This document shows positions 29,099 to 37,393 of a stretch of DNA of 64,000 nt, in pieces. Source of the DNA: Halopseudomonas xiamenensis (GTDB taxonomy: Bacteria > Pseudomonadota > Gammaproteobacteria > Pseudomonadales > Pseudomonadaceae); the NCBI RefSeq assembly GCF_014219065.1, contig NZ_JACLGO010000006.1, positions 109,851 through 173,850 of the forward strand, written 5' to 3'. A model generated the notes under the pieces. That model had not been told where the DNA came from. It saw only the letters and a list, made by a program, of their open reading frames with translations, and ran no database searches. The stretch's first letter is position 1; every line of letters begins with the position of its first letter. A program made the translations under genes and the position numbers.

Positions 29099-29695
29099 TT
29101 ATCTGTCTGCCGGGCCAGCGGTTTGATCGCGCCTCTTGTCTAATAGGTGTGCTGCGCCCGTCAGAATGTCCGCAACCAGTTCAACATCTCCCATTCCTTG
29201 CTCAATCCACTGAGAAACCACAGCTTCGATATAGCCGATGCGCCCCCGACCATCCAAGCGCTCCAACAGGTCAAGCTCACTCCAGGGCCGCCCATACATG
29301 GACTCCACCATATGCCTACGACTCGACTGAACCAGTGAATCCAGGTCAGCATGCAGCTCGGAGGCACGCATCCAGACCTCATGCCCCCAAGGGGCGTCTT
29401 TCATTATCTGCAGATAAGAAGAAAAACGATTGCGCATGGGCTCTTTTGAGCCATTTCCCAGAAGTACCTTCTCCACCTCACCCATGATGTCTTGAGTAGC
29501 CGCTCTCAGCAAATCATCTGTGCTGCCAAAATAGTAGCGAGGCAACGTAGCGGCTACTCCTGCTTCCCGCGCCACAGCCTCCAGTGAAAACCCGTTCAGT
29601 CCTGATTGCGAAAGGATGCGCCTGGCGGTCTTCAGAATTTGCGCTTTCCTGGCCTCTGGCGAGAGTCTACGCGTCGCAGCGCTCTTCTTGTCCAT
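29099..29695 (-). CDS. TetR-family transcriptional regulator
   Basis: A 198-residue regulator with a TetR HTH at about residues 15-62 (AQILKTARRILSQSGLNGFSLEAVAREAGVAATLPRYYF, quoted in parts: ILKTARRILSQ and EAVAREAGVA) and a variable ligand-binding C-terminal domain. The SD GGGGAGGA just before ATG 29695 fixes the start. It lies 246 bp downstream of the phosphotransferase-like gene on the same strand, so they may share a transcript, or TetR may have its own promoter. Base composition is more AT-rich than most of the window. Its target is probably the neighbouring phosphotransferase-like gene; ligand unknown. Confidence 0.9.
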   Translation of the reverse strand: MDKKSAATRRLSPEARKAQILKTARRILSQSGLNGFSLEAVAREAGVAATLPRYYFGSTDDLLRAATQDIMGEVEKVLLGNGSKEPMRNRFSSYLQIMKDAPWGHEVWMRASELHADLDSLVQSSRRHMVESMYGRPWSELDLLERLDGRGRIGYIEAVVSQWIEQGMGDVELVADILTGAAHLLDKRRDQTAGPADR

Positions 29696-29941
29696 CTATC
29701 CTCCCCTGGTTCATATTGAGGCTCGCCAACACAAGCCTCCATCCACTCCAGCACCATCTCTGGCCACCCCAGCGCGCAGGAGATAGCTCTCATCTCAGCA
29801 TTGTATCCGCGTAGTCTAAAAGCAATGCCGTTTATTATGGGCCTACCAGCAAGTCTGAATCCAGCAGCCCAGATCATCACGAAGCATGCAACTGATTGCA
29901 AAAATCCAGACCTGCTCGCTATCTGATCAAAATACAACAAA
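29696..29941. other. 246-bp AT-rich spacer
   Basis: No convincing gene. A minus-strand frame (29940-29632) overlaps the start of the TetR gene and has no ribosome site or recognisable motif. The TetR ribosome-binding site lies at its left end. Confidence 0.5.
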
Positions 29942-31042
29942 TCACCATATGCTCCCCCGGGATATAGAGAGCTCAGCCATCTCTCTCAGTATCCCATTCA
30001 GAAAAATGAATCGGCGCGTTTCCGCCTCGCCAGGAGCCTCTCTTCGCAAGTACAGGTTTCTAGTTATGCAAGCCTTTCTGAAGAGGCCCAGCACATAATA
30101 AAACACCACACTTTTCGTACATCTCCCGCTACCTTGCGCATAGCGTTCAACAATGTCCTGTCTACTCAACATCCCTGGAAGATGGCTGGGCTGCCACCGG
30201 ACATTCTGCCACTTGGCGGGATCCCGTTGCTCAATCCAGTACGCCAGCATCACCCCCAGATCAAGTAAGGGGTCACCCACCGTCGCCATCTCCCAATCCA
30301 GTATGGCGGTGATCTCCGCAGGACGATCACTATGTACCAGGAGATTATCCAGTCTGAAATCGTTATGTACTATCGTAGGCGACTCTGTAGTCTGGGGTAT
30401 GTTATCGGCAAGCCACTGCAGGACTTCATTCCAGGAAGCTGCCTCTTTGACTTCAGCGCTTTCATACTGCTTTTCCCAGTACTCCAACTGCCGCATCAGA
30501 TAACTATTCGGACGCCCAATACCCTTGGCAAGGAACGGCGCAGGATCCAGGCCATGCAGCGCTATCAACTGGTCAATAAATTGTTTGCTGAGTGAGCGCG
30601 CACCGGCTGCATCAAGCGGCAACACATTTTGCGCCTCATCAAGAAGAGACTGGCCAGGGCAGCGCTCCATAATCAGCAATGCTGGCTCGCAGCTGCTGTC
30701 ATGATAGGCAACAGGCGTCGGGGAGCACTGCAGCAGTGACTGTAGTTGCTCTAGAACAACGTACTCACGACGCAAGCCATGATCCCCATGTGCCTGGGGC
30801 TGATCCAAAGAAATCTTTACGACAAAATCATGTTCGGATGGGTAGCTTATCAAGTAGGTCAAGCGAGAGACCCCACCCAGCAATTGCCTGACACAAGGTC
30901 TCCCTTTGACACAGGATCTAGCAGTCTTTATCAATGAGTCAATAAGAGGGAGATTTAAACGCCACTCAGCAGGAGGCTGAGCACTCCTTTCATGGGTCAC
31001 ATGGAAATATTCTTCCGCAAGGTTATTACTCTTAACATGCAT
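29942..31042 (-). CDS. Aminoglycoside-phosphotransferase-fold protein (ACAD10-like kinase family)
   Basis: A 366-residue protein of the APH/choline kinase superfamily. The catalytic loop HNDFRLDN is at about 226-233, and the metal-binding LDWEMATVGDPLLDLG is at about 248-263. An N-lobe Lys is in DFVVKISLD. The sequence is closest in style to the phosphotransferase proteins related to the human ACAD10/11 N-terminal domain, which are often near acyl-CoA metabolism genes. It is not evidence of antibiotic resistance. ATG 31042 is chosen because AAGG precedes it; ATG 31060 lacks a site. It lies beyond the terminator of the lipoprotein gene, so it has its own promoter. Confidence 0.85.
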   Translation of the reverse strand: MHVKSNNLAEEYFHVTHERSAQPPAEWRLNLPLIDSLIKTARSCVKGRPCVRQLLGGVSRLTYLISYPSEHDFVVKISLDQPQAHGDHGLRREYVVLEQLQSLLQCSPTPVAYHDSSCEPALLIMERCPGQSLLDEAQNVLPLDAAGARSLSKQFIDQLIALHGLDPAPFLAKGIGRPNSYLMRQLEYWEKQYESAEVKEAASWNEVLQWLADNIPQTTESPTIVHNDFRLDNLLVHSDRPAEITAILDWEMATVGDPLLDLGVMLAYWIEQRDPAKWQNVRWQPSHLPGMLSRQDIVERYAQGSGRCTKSVVFYYVLGLFRKACITRNLYLRREAPGEAETRRFIFLNGILREMAELSISRGSIW

Positions 31043-31110
31043 AACTTCTAGCCTTAACATACAACAGGCGGCTTGAAGACATCCTTGAATCAAGTGCCAT
31101 CCAGGAGAAC

Positions 31111-31152
31111 AAAAAAGTGCCCGGGCGATGCAGTGGGCTCTGCATTGCCCGG
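31111..31152 (-). terminator. Intrinsic terminator after the lipoprotein gene
   Basis: A 13-base stem with one G-T pair (31121-31133 with 31140-31152) and a six-base loop is followed on the minus strand by GCACTTTTTTG. This is a strong intrinsic terminator. It separates the lipoprotein gene from the phosphotransferase-like gene. Confidence 0.88.
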
Positions 31153-31168
31153 ATAGCCAAGCTATGCC

Positions 31169-33148
31169 CTACCCTCCAATGCTTACCTTTGTCGGCGCAA
31201 GCGTATCGCCGGCGGTTACATCAAGCTGAGTTCCTGCAGCAGCCTTGAATCTGGCCACCCCATACCCATCGGTATACACCTCAACACCACTACCGGAGAT
31301 GAGAGCATGCCGTACAGGCGAGGTGGAAACTTCAGTCTGATCCTGCCCCATTCTGCCAATACTGGCAGTTACCTTGACCTCATACTCGCCACCGCCAAGC
31401 GACTTCAACTGCGCATCCAGCTGGGGCAAGGTGGGCGTTTGCTGCTCAGGACAGTAACCACTGTCATCGTCCATCCAAATAGGCAAACCGGTAACGGTGG
31501 TGCCGTTATAGTTGACTACGGAACTGCCAACCGAGACTCGGGTATCATCTCCCGGATTACTGACGGTAACATCCAGATTCAGATAGCCAGTGTTCTTGCC
31601 CGTCATGGTCAAATCAGCGACATATTGCAGCTCACCAAAAAATGGCTTTCGGTGATCCACACTCATTGCTCCGTTTATGAAAGACTCACCATCTTCTGAG
31701 TAATTTTCATAAACTTGCGTCCACTTTCCTTGTAGGGGTCCACCTATACCAGAAGGGCTATAAGTGACAGTCACTGTCCCACCACCAGGGCCATCCAGCG
31801 TAACCGTACCGCTATAACTGAATGATGACTTGTACTCTCCAGGCCTGGGAGCCCAGTCTCCAACGACGGTTTCGACTACGGGCAAGGGCTCGCCAGCCTC
31901 TTTGGCAGGCAGATGAGCAAACAACAGGAAAGACGGTGCCTCGCCTCCGTAGACGCCACCACCGGGACCAACCACTGTGAGAGCAAGCCTATTGCTATCA
32001 CGACTCCATGTGGGCGCCCCAAGCACATTCACTGTTACCCGAGCATCGTCATACTTCAGGTTGATGATTGGCTGTCCAGATAAACTGCCCCCCTCGTCAC
32101 CTGTTGCAGGCAGTAGCCACTGCGGCCCGGCACAGTACAGGTTACCGGGGGAGTTGGTCAGCCTGGAAGTCATTGAAACCGCTGCAGCCGCATCGATAAA
32201 GCTGCGGAAGGGAAACAAGCCACCGGCCCATGTGTATACATCGTAGCCTCGACTACTCCAGACATTGAGCAGCTCGCCATCCGGCGTCATGGCCATGTCT
32301 TCATCCCAGTCCGGATGAGCTGTCAAACGGGTACGCTCCCCCGTTTTCAGATCAACCTCCCAGATATCTGGATTGAACGCATTGGCTCCACCGGCCTGAA
32401 CGTAGACTGCTGCTGCCCCGCCTCGGGTAAAGGTTTTCAACTCATACAGTGCAGCACCCTCCGACCATCTTTCGATACTGGGATCATCTAACGAAAAAGG
32501 TCCCGGAGGATTGATTACACGAAGGTCCTCAACAATATATTTATCGTCTTGACGAACCAGCTTGCCGACCACCATTTCCAGAAGGCCATCAATAGTTACA
32601 TTGGAATAGCCTACATGCTCACCATCTGGAGCGAGTTTCATCTGTGCGCCTATGTACGGCACAGGCGCGTTGTCAGGAAAGGGAAGCTCATATGGGAGAA
32701 TTTTATATGCCTGGCAATCAATCAAGCTGGGAGCGCATTCAAATACCCTGTTAGTCAGGCCAAATAGCAACCGTTTGCCGTCGGGAAAAGGGTTTACTAA
32801 CCCTACCCCTTGGAACACCTCACCTTCCGCAGTGGCAGTACAGGTCACACATTCGGTCTCGCCAGTTTCGACGTTACCAAGAATCAGATGGGGGGTGCTC
32901 CCTTGCATCGCTTGAGCTACCACATGCTCACCATCCGGAAGAAAAACGGCATTTCCCGCCGGGCCAAAACCTGGAGGCAAGTCCATCTTCTCCAGGAGAA
33001 TAGGCTGAAACGCAAAGGGGGCATCCGGATCGACCTCATCATTACCGGACTTGGAACCGGAACCACCACTGCTCAGACAGCCAGACAGGCCAAGCAGAGA
33101 ACACAGCAGTGCGGTGGATGCTGCCGACTTGAGAATAGGGGTGCGCAT
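31169..33148 (-). CDS. Large lipoprotein with propeller-like N-terminal region
   Basis: A 659-residue secreted lipoprotein with a signal peptide ending in the lipobox LSGC (acyl Cys24), followed by a Ser/Gly tether (SSGGSGSKSG). Residues about 45-440 contain repeated blade-like motifs with DG(E/K) and W-x-D turns (FLPDGEHVVAQA, PFPDGKRLLFGL, LAPDGEHVGYSN, MTPDGELLNVWSS, WSRDSNRLALT), as in TolB/WD40-like beta-propellers. Residues about 460-659 are beta-rich. At least six Cys are present in the mature part. No characterised family was recognised. Start ATG 33148 has AGGAGA upstream. The gene is monocistronic, closed by a terminator, in the AT-richer island. Confidence 0.88.
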   Translation of the reverse strand: MRTPILKSAASTALLCSLLGLSGCLSSGGSGSKSGNDEVDPDAPFAFQPILLEKMDLPPGFGPAGNAVFLPDGEHVVAQAMQGSTPHLILGNVETGETECVTCTATAEGEVFQGVGLVNPFPDGKRLLFGLTNRVFECAPSLIDCQAYKILPYELPFPDNAPVPYIGAQMKLAPDGEHVGYSNVTIDGLLEMVVGKLVRQDDKYIVEDLRVINPPGPFSLDDPSIERWSEGAALYELKTFTRGGAAAVYVQAGGANAFNPDIWEVDLKTGERTRLTAHPDWDEDMAMTPDGELLNVWSSRGYDVYTWAGGLFPFRSFIDAAAAVSMTSRLTNSPGNLYCAGPQWLLPATGDEGGSLSGQPIINLKYDDARVTVNVLGAPTWSRDSNRLALTVVGPGGGVYGGEAPSFLLFAHLPAKEAGEPLPVVETVVGDWAPRPGEYKSSFSYSGTVTLDGPGGGTVTVTYSPSGIGGPLQGKWTQVYENYSEDGESFINGAMSVDHRKPFFGELQYVADLTMTGKNTGYLNLDVTVSNPGDDTRVSVGSSVVNYNGTTVTGLPIWMDDDSGYCPEQQTPTLPQLDAQLKSLGGGEYEVKVTASIGRMGQDQTEVSTSPVRHALISGSGVEVYTDGYGVARFKAAAGTQLDVTAGDTLAPTKVSIGG

Positions 33149-33222
33149 AACTTTCTCCTGATCATTATTCAAAACATATAAGAGTTATTACGGCGCCCAC
33201 AATAAACCATTATTATGGCACC

Positions 33223-33238
33223 CGCAATATAAATTGCG
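33223..33238. promoter_or_regulatory. Palindrome upstream of the lipoprotein gene
   Basis: CGCAAT, four bases ATAA, then ATTGCG: a perfect 16-bp inverted repeat 75-90 bp before the lipoprotein start. It looks like an operator for a dimeric regulator, possibly the nearby TetR or LysR protein. This is inference only. Confidence 0.4.
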
Positions 33239-33349
33239 TGCGCAAACCCTATGAACAATACGGTCGTGGTTACCGCTACCCTGGCGTACACTGCGCAGAT
33301 AGCAGAGGCACAGCGTTTCGACGCTTATCGTCTGTAGGAATACCTACCC

Positions 33350-34261
33350 TTAGGAAACACCTCTATCATCGGAGCCGACCGTATCCTCTTCCCGACACAA
33401 CTCCAACCACCGACGCATTCCCGCGCTGATGAACTTGTTGCGATGCCGCACGAAGTACAGCCCGCGCGTGAAGTCGCGGTGCGGAACCGGCAGCGGTACC
33501 AGGGTCCCGCGGCGGAAGGCATCGCCCAGGGTGATCGCCGACAGGCAGCCAACCCCCAGGCCGGCCTCCACCGCGCGCTTGATCGCCTCGGTATGCTGCA
33601 ATTCCAGCTTGATGTTGAGCTGCGGTAACAGGCCGTGCAGCGCCCACTCGAAATTCTGCCGGGTGCCCGAGCCCTGTTCGCGCACTATCCACTCCGCCTG
33701 CACCAGGTCCTCATCGGTCAGCCAGGGCTTGCCCGCCAGCTCGTGATCCGGCGCGCAGAACACCACCAGCTCATCATCCCGCCAATACAGCATCTTCAGG
33801 TCGGGATGGCGGGTCTCGCCTTCGACCAGCCCCAGGTCCAGTTCGAAGTTGGCCAGCTTGCGCACGATGCTCGATGTATTGGCCACCTCCAGCTCGACCC
33901 GTGCGCCGGGCTGCTCCAGCATGTAGCGGGTCATGATGCCGACGGCAATATAGTTGCCCACGCTCATGGTCGCCCCGACCCGCAGATGGCCGGCTTCCTC
34001 GTGCCCCGCCAATGCCGCTTCCAGGCCACGGGCCTGCTCCAGCAGGGCCTGGGCCTTGGGTCGAATGTTCCTGCCCAGCTCGTTGAGCTGCAGGCGCTTG
34101 CCGACCCGGTCGAACAGTTGCACGTTGAACTGCCCCTCCAGATCGCGCAGGGCACTGCTCACCGCCGACTGCGACATCGCCAGGCTCTCTGCGGCGCGGG
34201 TCAGGTTCTCATGGAAGGCAGCGGCGAGAAACACTTCAAGCTGACGCAGGGTATATTTCAT
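33350..34261 (-). CDS. finR: LysR-family regulator FinR
   Basis: A 303-residue LysR protein. It has an N-terminal HTH (residues about 3-62, NLTRAAESLAMSQSAVSSALRDLE) and an effector domain beginning about 90. It is divergent from fpr, the known arrangement of FinR, which activates fpr in response to superoxide or related redox stress in P. putida. The assignment therefore rests on synteny and general family. The stop lies beside the AT-richer island. Confidence 0.88.
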   Translation of the reverse strand: MKYTLRQLEVFLAAAFHENLTRAAESLAMSQSAVSSALRDLEGQFNVQLFDRVGKRLQLNELGRNIRPKAQALLEQARGLEAALAGHEEAGHLRVGATMSVGNYIAVGIMTRYMLEQPGARVELEVANTSSIVRKLANFELDLGLVEGETRHPDLKMLYWRDDELVVFCAPDHELAGKPWLTDEDLVQAEWIVREQGSGTRQNFEWALHGLLPQLNIKLELQHTEAIKRAVEAGLGVGCLSAITLGDAFRRGTLVPLPVPHRDFTRGLYFVRHRNKFISAGMRRWLELCREEDTVGSDDRGVS

Positions 34262-34299
34262 TATCGGTTTTCCCGGATATACAAATAAAAATAAATCAC

Positions 34300-34329
34300 T
34301 TAACCGGTAGATTAGCCAAGCAGTAGAAT
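34300..34329 (+). promoter_or_regulatory. Candidate fpr promoter
   Basis: TTAACC (34300-34305), an 18-base spacer and TAGAAT (34324-34329) form a plausible sigma-70 promoter about 37 bases before the fpr ATG. It lies in the AT-rich 104-bp gap with finR, where FinR would bind. Confidence 0.5.
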
Positions 34330-34365
34330 AGCCGCAATTTCGAGGATCCCGACTGGAGGGAATAG

Positions 34366-35139
34366 ATGTCCAAATTCAACACCGAGCGTGTTCTCAGCGT
34401 CCATCACTGGACCGACACCCTGTTCAGCTTCAAGACCACCCGCGACCCGGGTCTGCGCTTCAAGAACGGTCATTTCATCATGATCGGCCTGGAAGTCGAA
34501 GGTCGCCCGCTGATGCGCGCCTACAGTATCGCCAGTCCGAACTACGAAGACACCATGGAGTTCTACAGCATCAAGGTGCCGGATGGCCCGCTGACCTCGC
34601 GCCTGCAGCACATCAAGGAAGGCGACAACATCATCGTCAGCAGCAAGCCCACCGGCACCCTGGTATTGGACAACGTGCTGTCCGGCCGCAACCTGTACCT
34701 GCTCAGCACCGGTACCGGCCTGGCGCCCTTCATCAGCATCATCCAGGACCCGGAAACCTACGAACGCTTCGACAAGGTCATCCTCACCCACGGCTGCCGC
34801 TGGGTACGTGAACTGGCCTACCAGAAGCTGATCACCGAGGACCTGCCGAACCACGAGTACTTCGGCGAGCAGGTGCGCGAGCAACTGATCTACTACCCGA
34901 CCGTGACCCGCGAGCCCTACCGCAACGAGGGCCGCCTGTCCGACCTGATGACCAGCGGCAAGCTGTTCGAGGATATCGGCCTGCCCAAGCCGAACCTGGA
35001 AGACGATCGCTTCATGCTGTGTGGCAGCCCGGCCATGCTCAAGGACCTGACCGCCATCCTGGATGATTGGGGTTTCGAGGAATCGCGCCAGGGTATCCAG
35101 GCGCACTACGCCATCGAGCGCGCCTTCGTCGAGAAATAA
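34366..35139 (+). CDS. fpr: Ferredoxin-NADP+ reductase
   Basis: A 257-residue flavoprotein of the bacterial FNR subclass. The FAD-binding motif is RAYSIAS (51-57), the NADP-site motif STGTGLAPFISI (about 120-131), and a C-terminal extension ends AIERAFVEK. It moves electrons between NADPH and ferredoxin or flavodoxin and is part of oxidative stress defence and Fe-S repair. GGAGG before ATG 34366 is a strong ribosome site. It is divergent from finR, its probable activator. Confidence 0.97.
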   Translation: MSKFNTERVLSVHHWTDTLFSFKTTRDPGLRFKNGHFIMIGLEVEGRPLMRAYSIASPNYEDTMEFYSIKVPDGPLTSRLQHIKEGDNIIVSSKPTGTLVLDNVLSGRNLYLLSTGTGLAPFISIIQDPETYERFDKVILTHGCRWVRELAYQKLITEDLPNHEYFGEQVREQLIYYPTVTREPYRNEGRLSDLMTSGKLFEDIGLPKPNLEDDRFMLCGSPAMLKDLTAILDDWGFEESRQGIQAHYAIERAFVEK

Positions 35140-35154
35140 GGCTCCCCCGCCTCC

Positions 35155-35187
35155 CGGGTCGGTAACAGTAGTTGCCGACCCGCTTTC
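35155..35187 (+). terminator. Hairpin terminator after fpr
   Basis: Arms CGGGTCGGTAAC (35155-35166) and GTTGCCGACCCG (35171-35182) pair over 12 bases with one G-T pair and an AGTA loop, followed by CTTTCCCC. The T-run is short. It separates fpr from a convergent dehydrogenase gene. Confidence 0.6.
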
Positions 35188-35191
35188 CCCA

Positions 35192-35956
35192 CTATTCCCG
35201 ATAGATCATCTGCCGGCTCATGCCACCATCGGCGATCAGGTTCTGGCCGGTGATGAAGGCTGCCGCCGGACTCAGCAGGAATGCCACCAGCTCACCGATA
35301 TCCTCCGGTTGCCCTACCCGGCCCACGGCGTGCTGCTCGTGATCGACCTGACTCAGCGGGTCGCTGGCCTGCAATGCTTCGGAGCGGGTATCGATCCAGC
35401 CGGGGCTCACCGCATTGACCCGGACCTCCGGCCCCAGGCTGACCGCCATGGCATGGGTCAGCGCCACTAGGCCGCCCTTGCTCGCGGCATAGGCCTCGGT
35501 ATGCGGTTCCGATTGCAGCGCCCGGGTCGAGGCGATGTTGACGATGGCCCCGCCGCTGTCGCGCAGCAGGCCGATGCATTGCCGGGACACCAGGAAGGCC
35601 CCGGTCAGGTTCACTGCCAGCCGGCGGTTCCAGGCCTCCAGGCTCAACTGCTCCAGCGGACCGTTGTCCGGATCGGCCAGCCCAGCATTGTTCACTACGC
35701 CATCGAGCCGCCCGAAGTCGCCCTCGATCTGCTCCAGCGCCGCCTGCACACTGGCCTCATCGGCCACATCCAGCGGCACGAACTCGACCGTGCCCAGGCG
35801 TGCCAGCTCCTCCGCGGCAAGCAGACCCTCGGCTTCGTCCACATCCCCCAGCACCACCGACCAGCCGGCGCGCAGCAGGCTGGCGGCGATGCCCTTGCCT
35901 ATGCCGCGCGCCGCGCCGGTCACCAGCGCCACTCGTAGTTCATGCGGTTCGTTCAT
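35192..35956 (-). CDS. Short-chain dehydrogenase/reductase
   Basis: A 254-residue classical SDR. The cofactor loop is TGAARGIG (13-20), NNAG is at 89-92, and the catalytic set is S143, Y156 and K160 (YAASK). Substrate is not predictable; acidic D38 after the second strand suggests NAD preference. The true start is ATG 35956, which overlaps the stop of the small membrane protein upstream by four bases; the longer frame to 36142 only shadows that gene. Confidence 0.93.
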   Translation of the reverse strand: MNEPHELRVALVTGAARGIGKGIAASLLRAGWSVVLGDVDEAEGLLAAEELARLGTVEFVPLDVADEASVQAALEQIEGDFGRLDGVVNNAGLADPDNGPLEQLSLEAWNRRLAVNLTGAFLVSRQCIGLLRDSGGAIVNIASTRALQSEPHTEAYAASKGGLVALTHAMAVSLGPEVRVNAVSPGWIDTRSEALQASDPLSQVDHEQHAVGRVGQPEDIGELVAFLLSPAAAFITGQNLIADGGMSRQMIYRE

Positions 35957-36138
35957 GCGCGCTTCGGCCCCTTGCCCAGCCAGATGGCCCAGCCGAGCAG
36001 TGGTAGCAATACCACCAGGACCATCCAGCGGGCCTTGGCGCCGCGGGCTGCACCACTCTGGGCGATGCTGCTGATCGCACTCAAGGCCAGCAGCAGCAAC
36101 GCAATGCCGGCCATCACGATAATGAAATTGCTGTTCAT
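35953..36138 (-). CDS. Small membrane protein, PLD nuclease N-terminal-like
   Basis: A 61-residue protein with two hydrophobic helices (about 5-25 and 38-54) and a basic loop between them ([20 protein letters not shown]). This matches the short phospholipase D N-terminal (PLDc_N) membrane domain, often a free-standing small protein of unknown role. GGAGGTGAG before the ATG is a good ribosome site. Its stop overlaps the start of the dehydrogenase by four bases, so the two are translated together. Confidence 0.82.
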   Translation of the reverse strand: MNSNFIIVMAGIALLLLALSAISSIAQSGAARGAKARWMVLVVLLPLLGWAIWLGKGPKRA

Positions 36139-36172
36139 CCACTCACCTCCGCTGCTCCCCCACTATAGACCA

Positions 36173-37336
36173 TCAATGCGCCGGTTCCGCCGCGGGCTCC
36201 TGCATCCACCACCACAGCAGCAGCGCGGCCAGCGCCGCCGCCAGACTGGCCAGGGCAAAGGTCCAGCCGGCACCCAGGGAATTCCAGCTGTAGCCGGAGT
36301 ACAGGGCGCCCAGGGCACCGCCACAACCGGCCAGGGTGGCATATAACGCCTGGCCCTGCCCCTGTTGGCGTTCACCGAAACTGCGCTGGACGAAATGCAC
36401 CGCCACCACATGGAAGCAGCCGAAGGTCGCCGCATGCATCAGCTGGGCCAGCGTCAGCCATGCCAGGTTGTCCGCCTGCAACCCCAGCAACAACCAGCGC
36501 ACCGCCGCCAGCAGGAAGCTGGCGATCAGCAACTGCTTGAGTGAGAAGCGCTGCAGCAGGCGACTCATCAGCATGAACAGAATGATCTCCGCCACCACGC
36601 CCAGCGCCCACATCGCGCCGATCAGCCCCCGCCCGTAGCCCAATGCCTCCAGATGCAGGGTCAGGAAGGTGTAGTACGGGCCGTGGGACAGCTGCATCAA
36701 GGCCACGCAGAGGAAGAACACCGGCACCCCGGGGCGCCGCAACTGGTCGAGGAAGCCGACGCTGGGCACCAGCCCGGGGCGCGAGGCGGCCAGCGGCGCC
36801 GGCGGCACCAACAGACTGCAACAGAAGATCCCCAGCATGATGGCGAGCATGACCTGCGGGTAGATGTCCGGGCTATAGCTGTCCAGCAACAGCCCCAGCA
36901 CCACCACGGTGACGATGAAGCCCACCGAGCCCCACAGGCGGATCTGGCTGTAGCGCGCAGACTGCGCGCCCAGGTGCCCCAGGGTGATGGTTTCGAACTG
37001 CGGCAGCACGGCATGCCAGAAGAAGCTGTGCAGGGCCATGATCACGGCCAGCCACAGATAATCCTGGCGCCAGAGAATGGCGCTGAAGGTCAGCGCGGTG
37101 AGCAAGGCCCCGAGCCGCTCGATCAACAGCCGCTGCCCACTGCGGTCGCCCAGCCAGCCCCAGAGGTTGGGCGCCAGGCAACGCATCAGCATGGGAATGG
37201 CCACCAGCTCGCCGATCCGTGCCGCGGAAAAGCCCAGGTGATGGAAATACAGCGACAGGAACGGCGCTACCCCGCCGAGCAGCGCGAAATAACAGAAATA
37301 GAAGCCCGACAGGCGCCAGTAAGGCAGCCTAGCCAT
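36173..37336 (-). CDS. MFS transporter, HcaT / LacY-like family
   Basis: A 387-residue protein with about 12 membrane helices and the opening MARLPYWRLSGFYFCYFALLG...PFLSLYFHHLGFS typical of the HcaT-type MFS_1-like family. Motif-A-like GWLGDRSGQRLLIE lies between helices 2 and 3. The substrate is unknown; relatives carry 3-phenylpropionate or nucleosides. Start ATG 37336 is preferred over TTG 37345. It lies 57 bp downstream of aroC on the same strand, probably co-transcribed. Confidence 0.88.
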   Translation of the reverse strand: MARLPYWRLSGFYFCYFALLGGVAPFLSLYFHHLGFSAARIGELVAIPMLMRCLAPNLWGWLGDRSGQRLLIERLGALLTALTFSAILWRQDYLWLAVIMALHSFFWHAVLPQFETITLGHLGAQSARYSQIRLWGSVGFIVTVVVLGLLLDSYSPDIYPQVMLAIMLGIFCCSLLVPPAPLAASRPGLVPSVGFLDQLRRPGVPVFFLCVALMQLSHGPYYTFLTLHLEALGYGRGLIGAMWALGVVAEIILFMLMSRLLQRFSLKQLLIASFLLAAVRWLLLGLQADNLAWLTLAQLMHAATFGCFHVVAVHFVQRSFGERQQGQGQALYATLAGCGGALGALYSGYSWNSLGAGWTFALASLAAALAALLLWWWMQEPAAEPAH

Positions 37337-37393
37337 TAGCCGCAAGCTGCCAGCTGCAAGCAGTCACCTCTCATGCAGCCTGAAGCCTGGAGC

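Noticed and set aside
29632..29940. 102-codon minus-strand frame
   Set aside because: It starts at TTG without a ribosome site and overlaps the well-supported TetR gene.
29942..31042. Aminoglycoside resistance gene
   Set aside because: The APH fold alone does not show antibiotic activity; the sequence resembles the ACAD10-like group and its length and motifs differ from known resistance enzymes.
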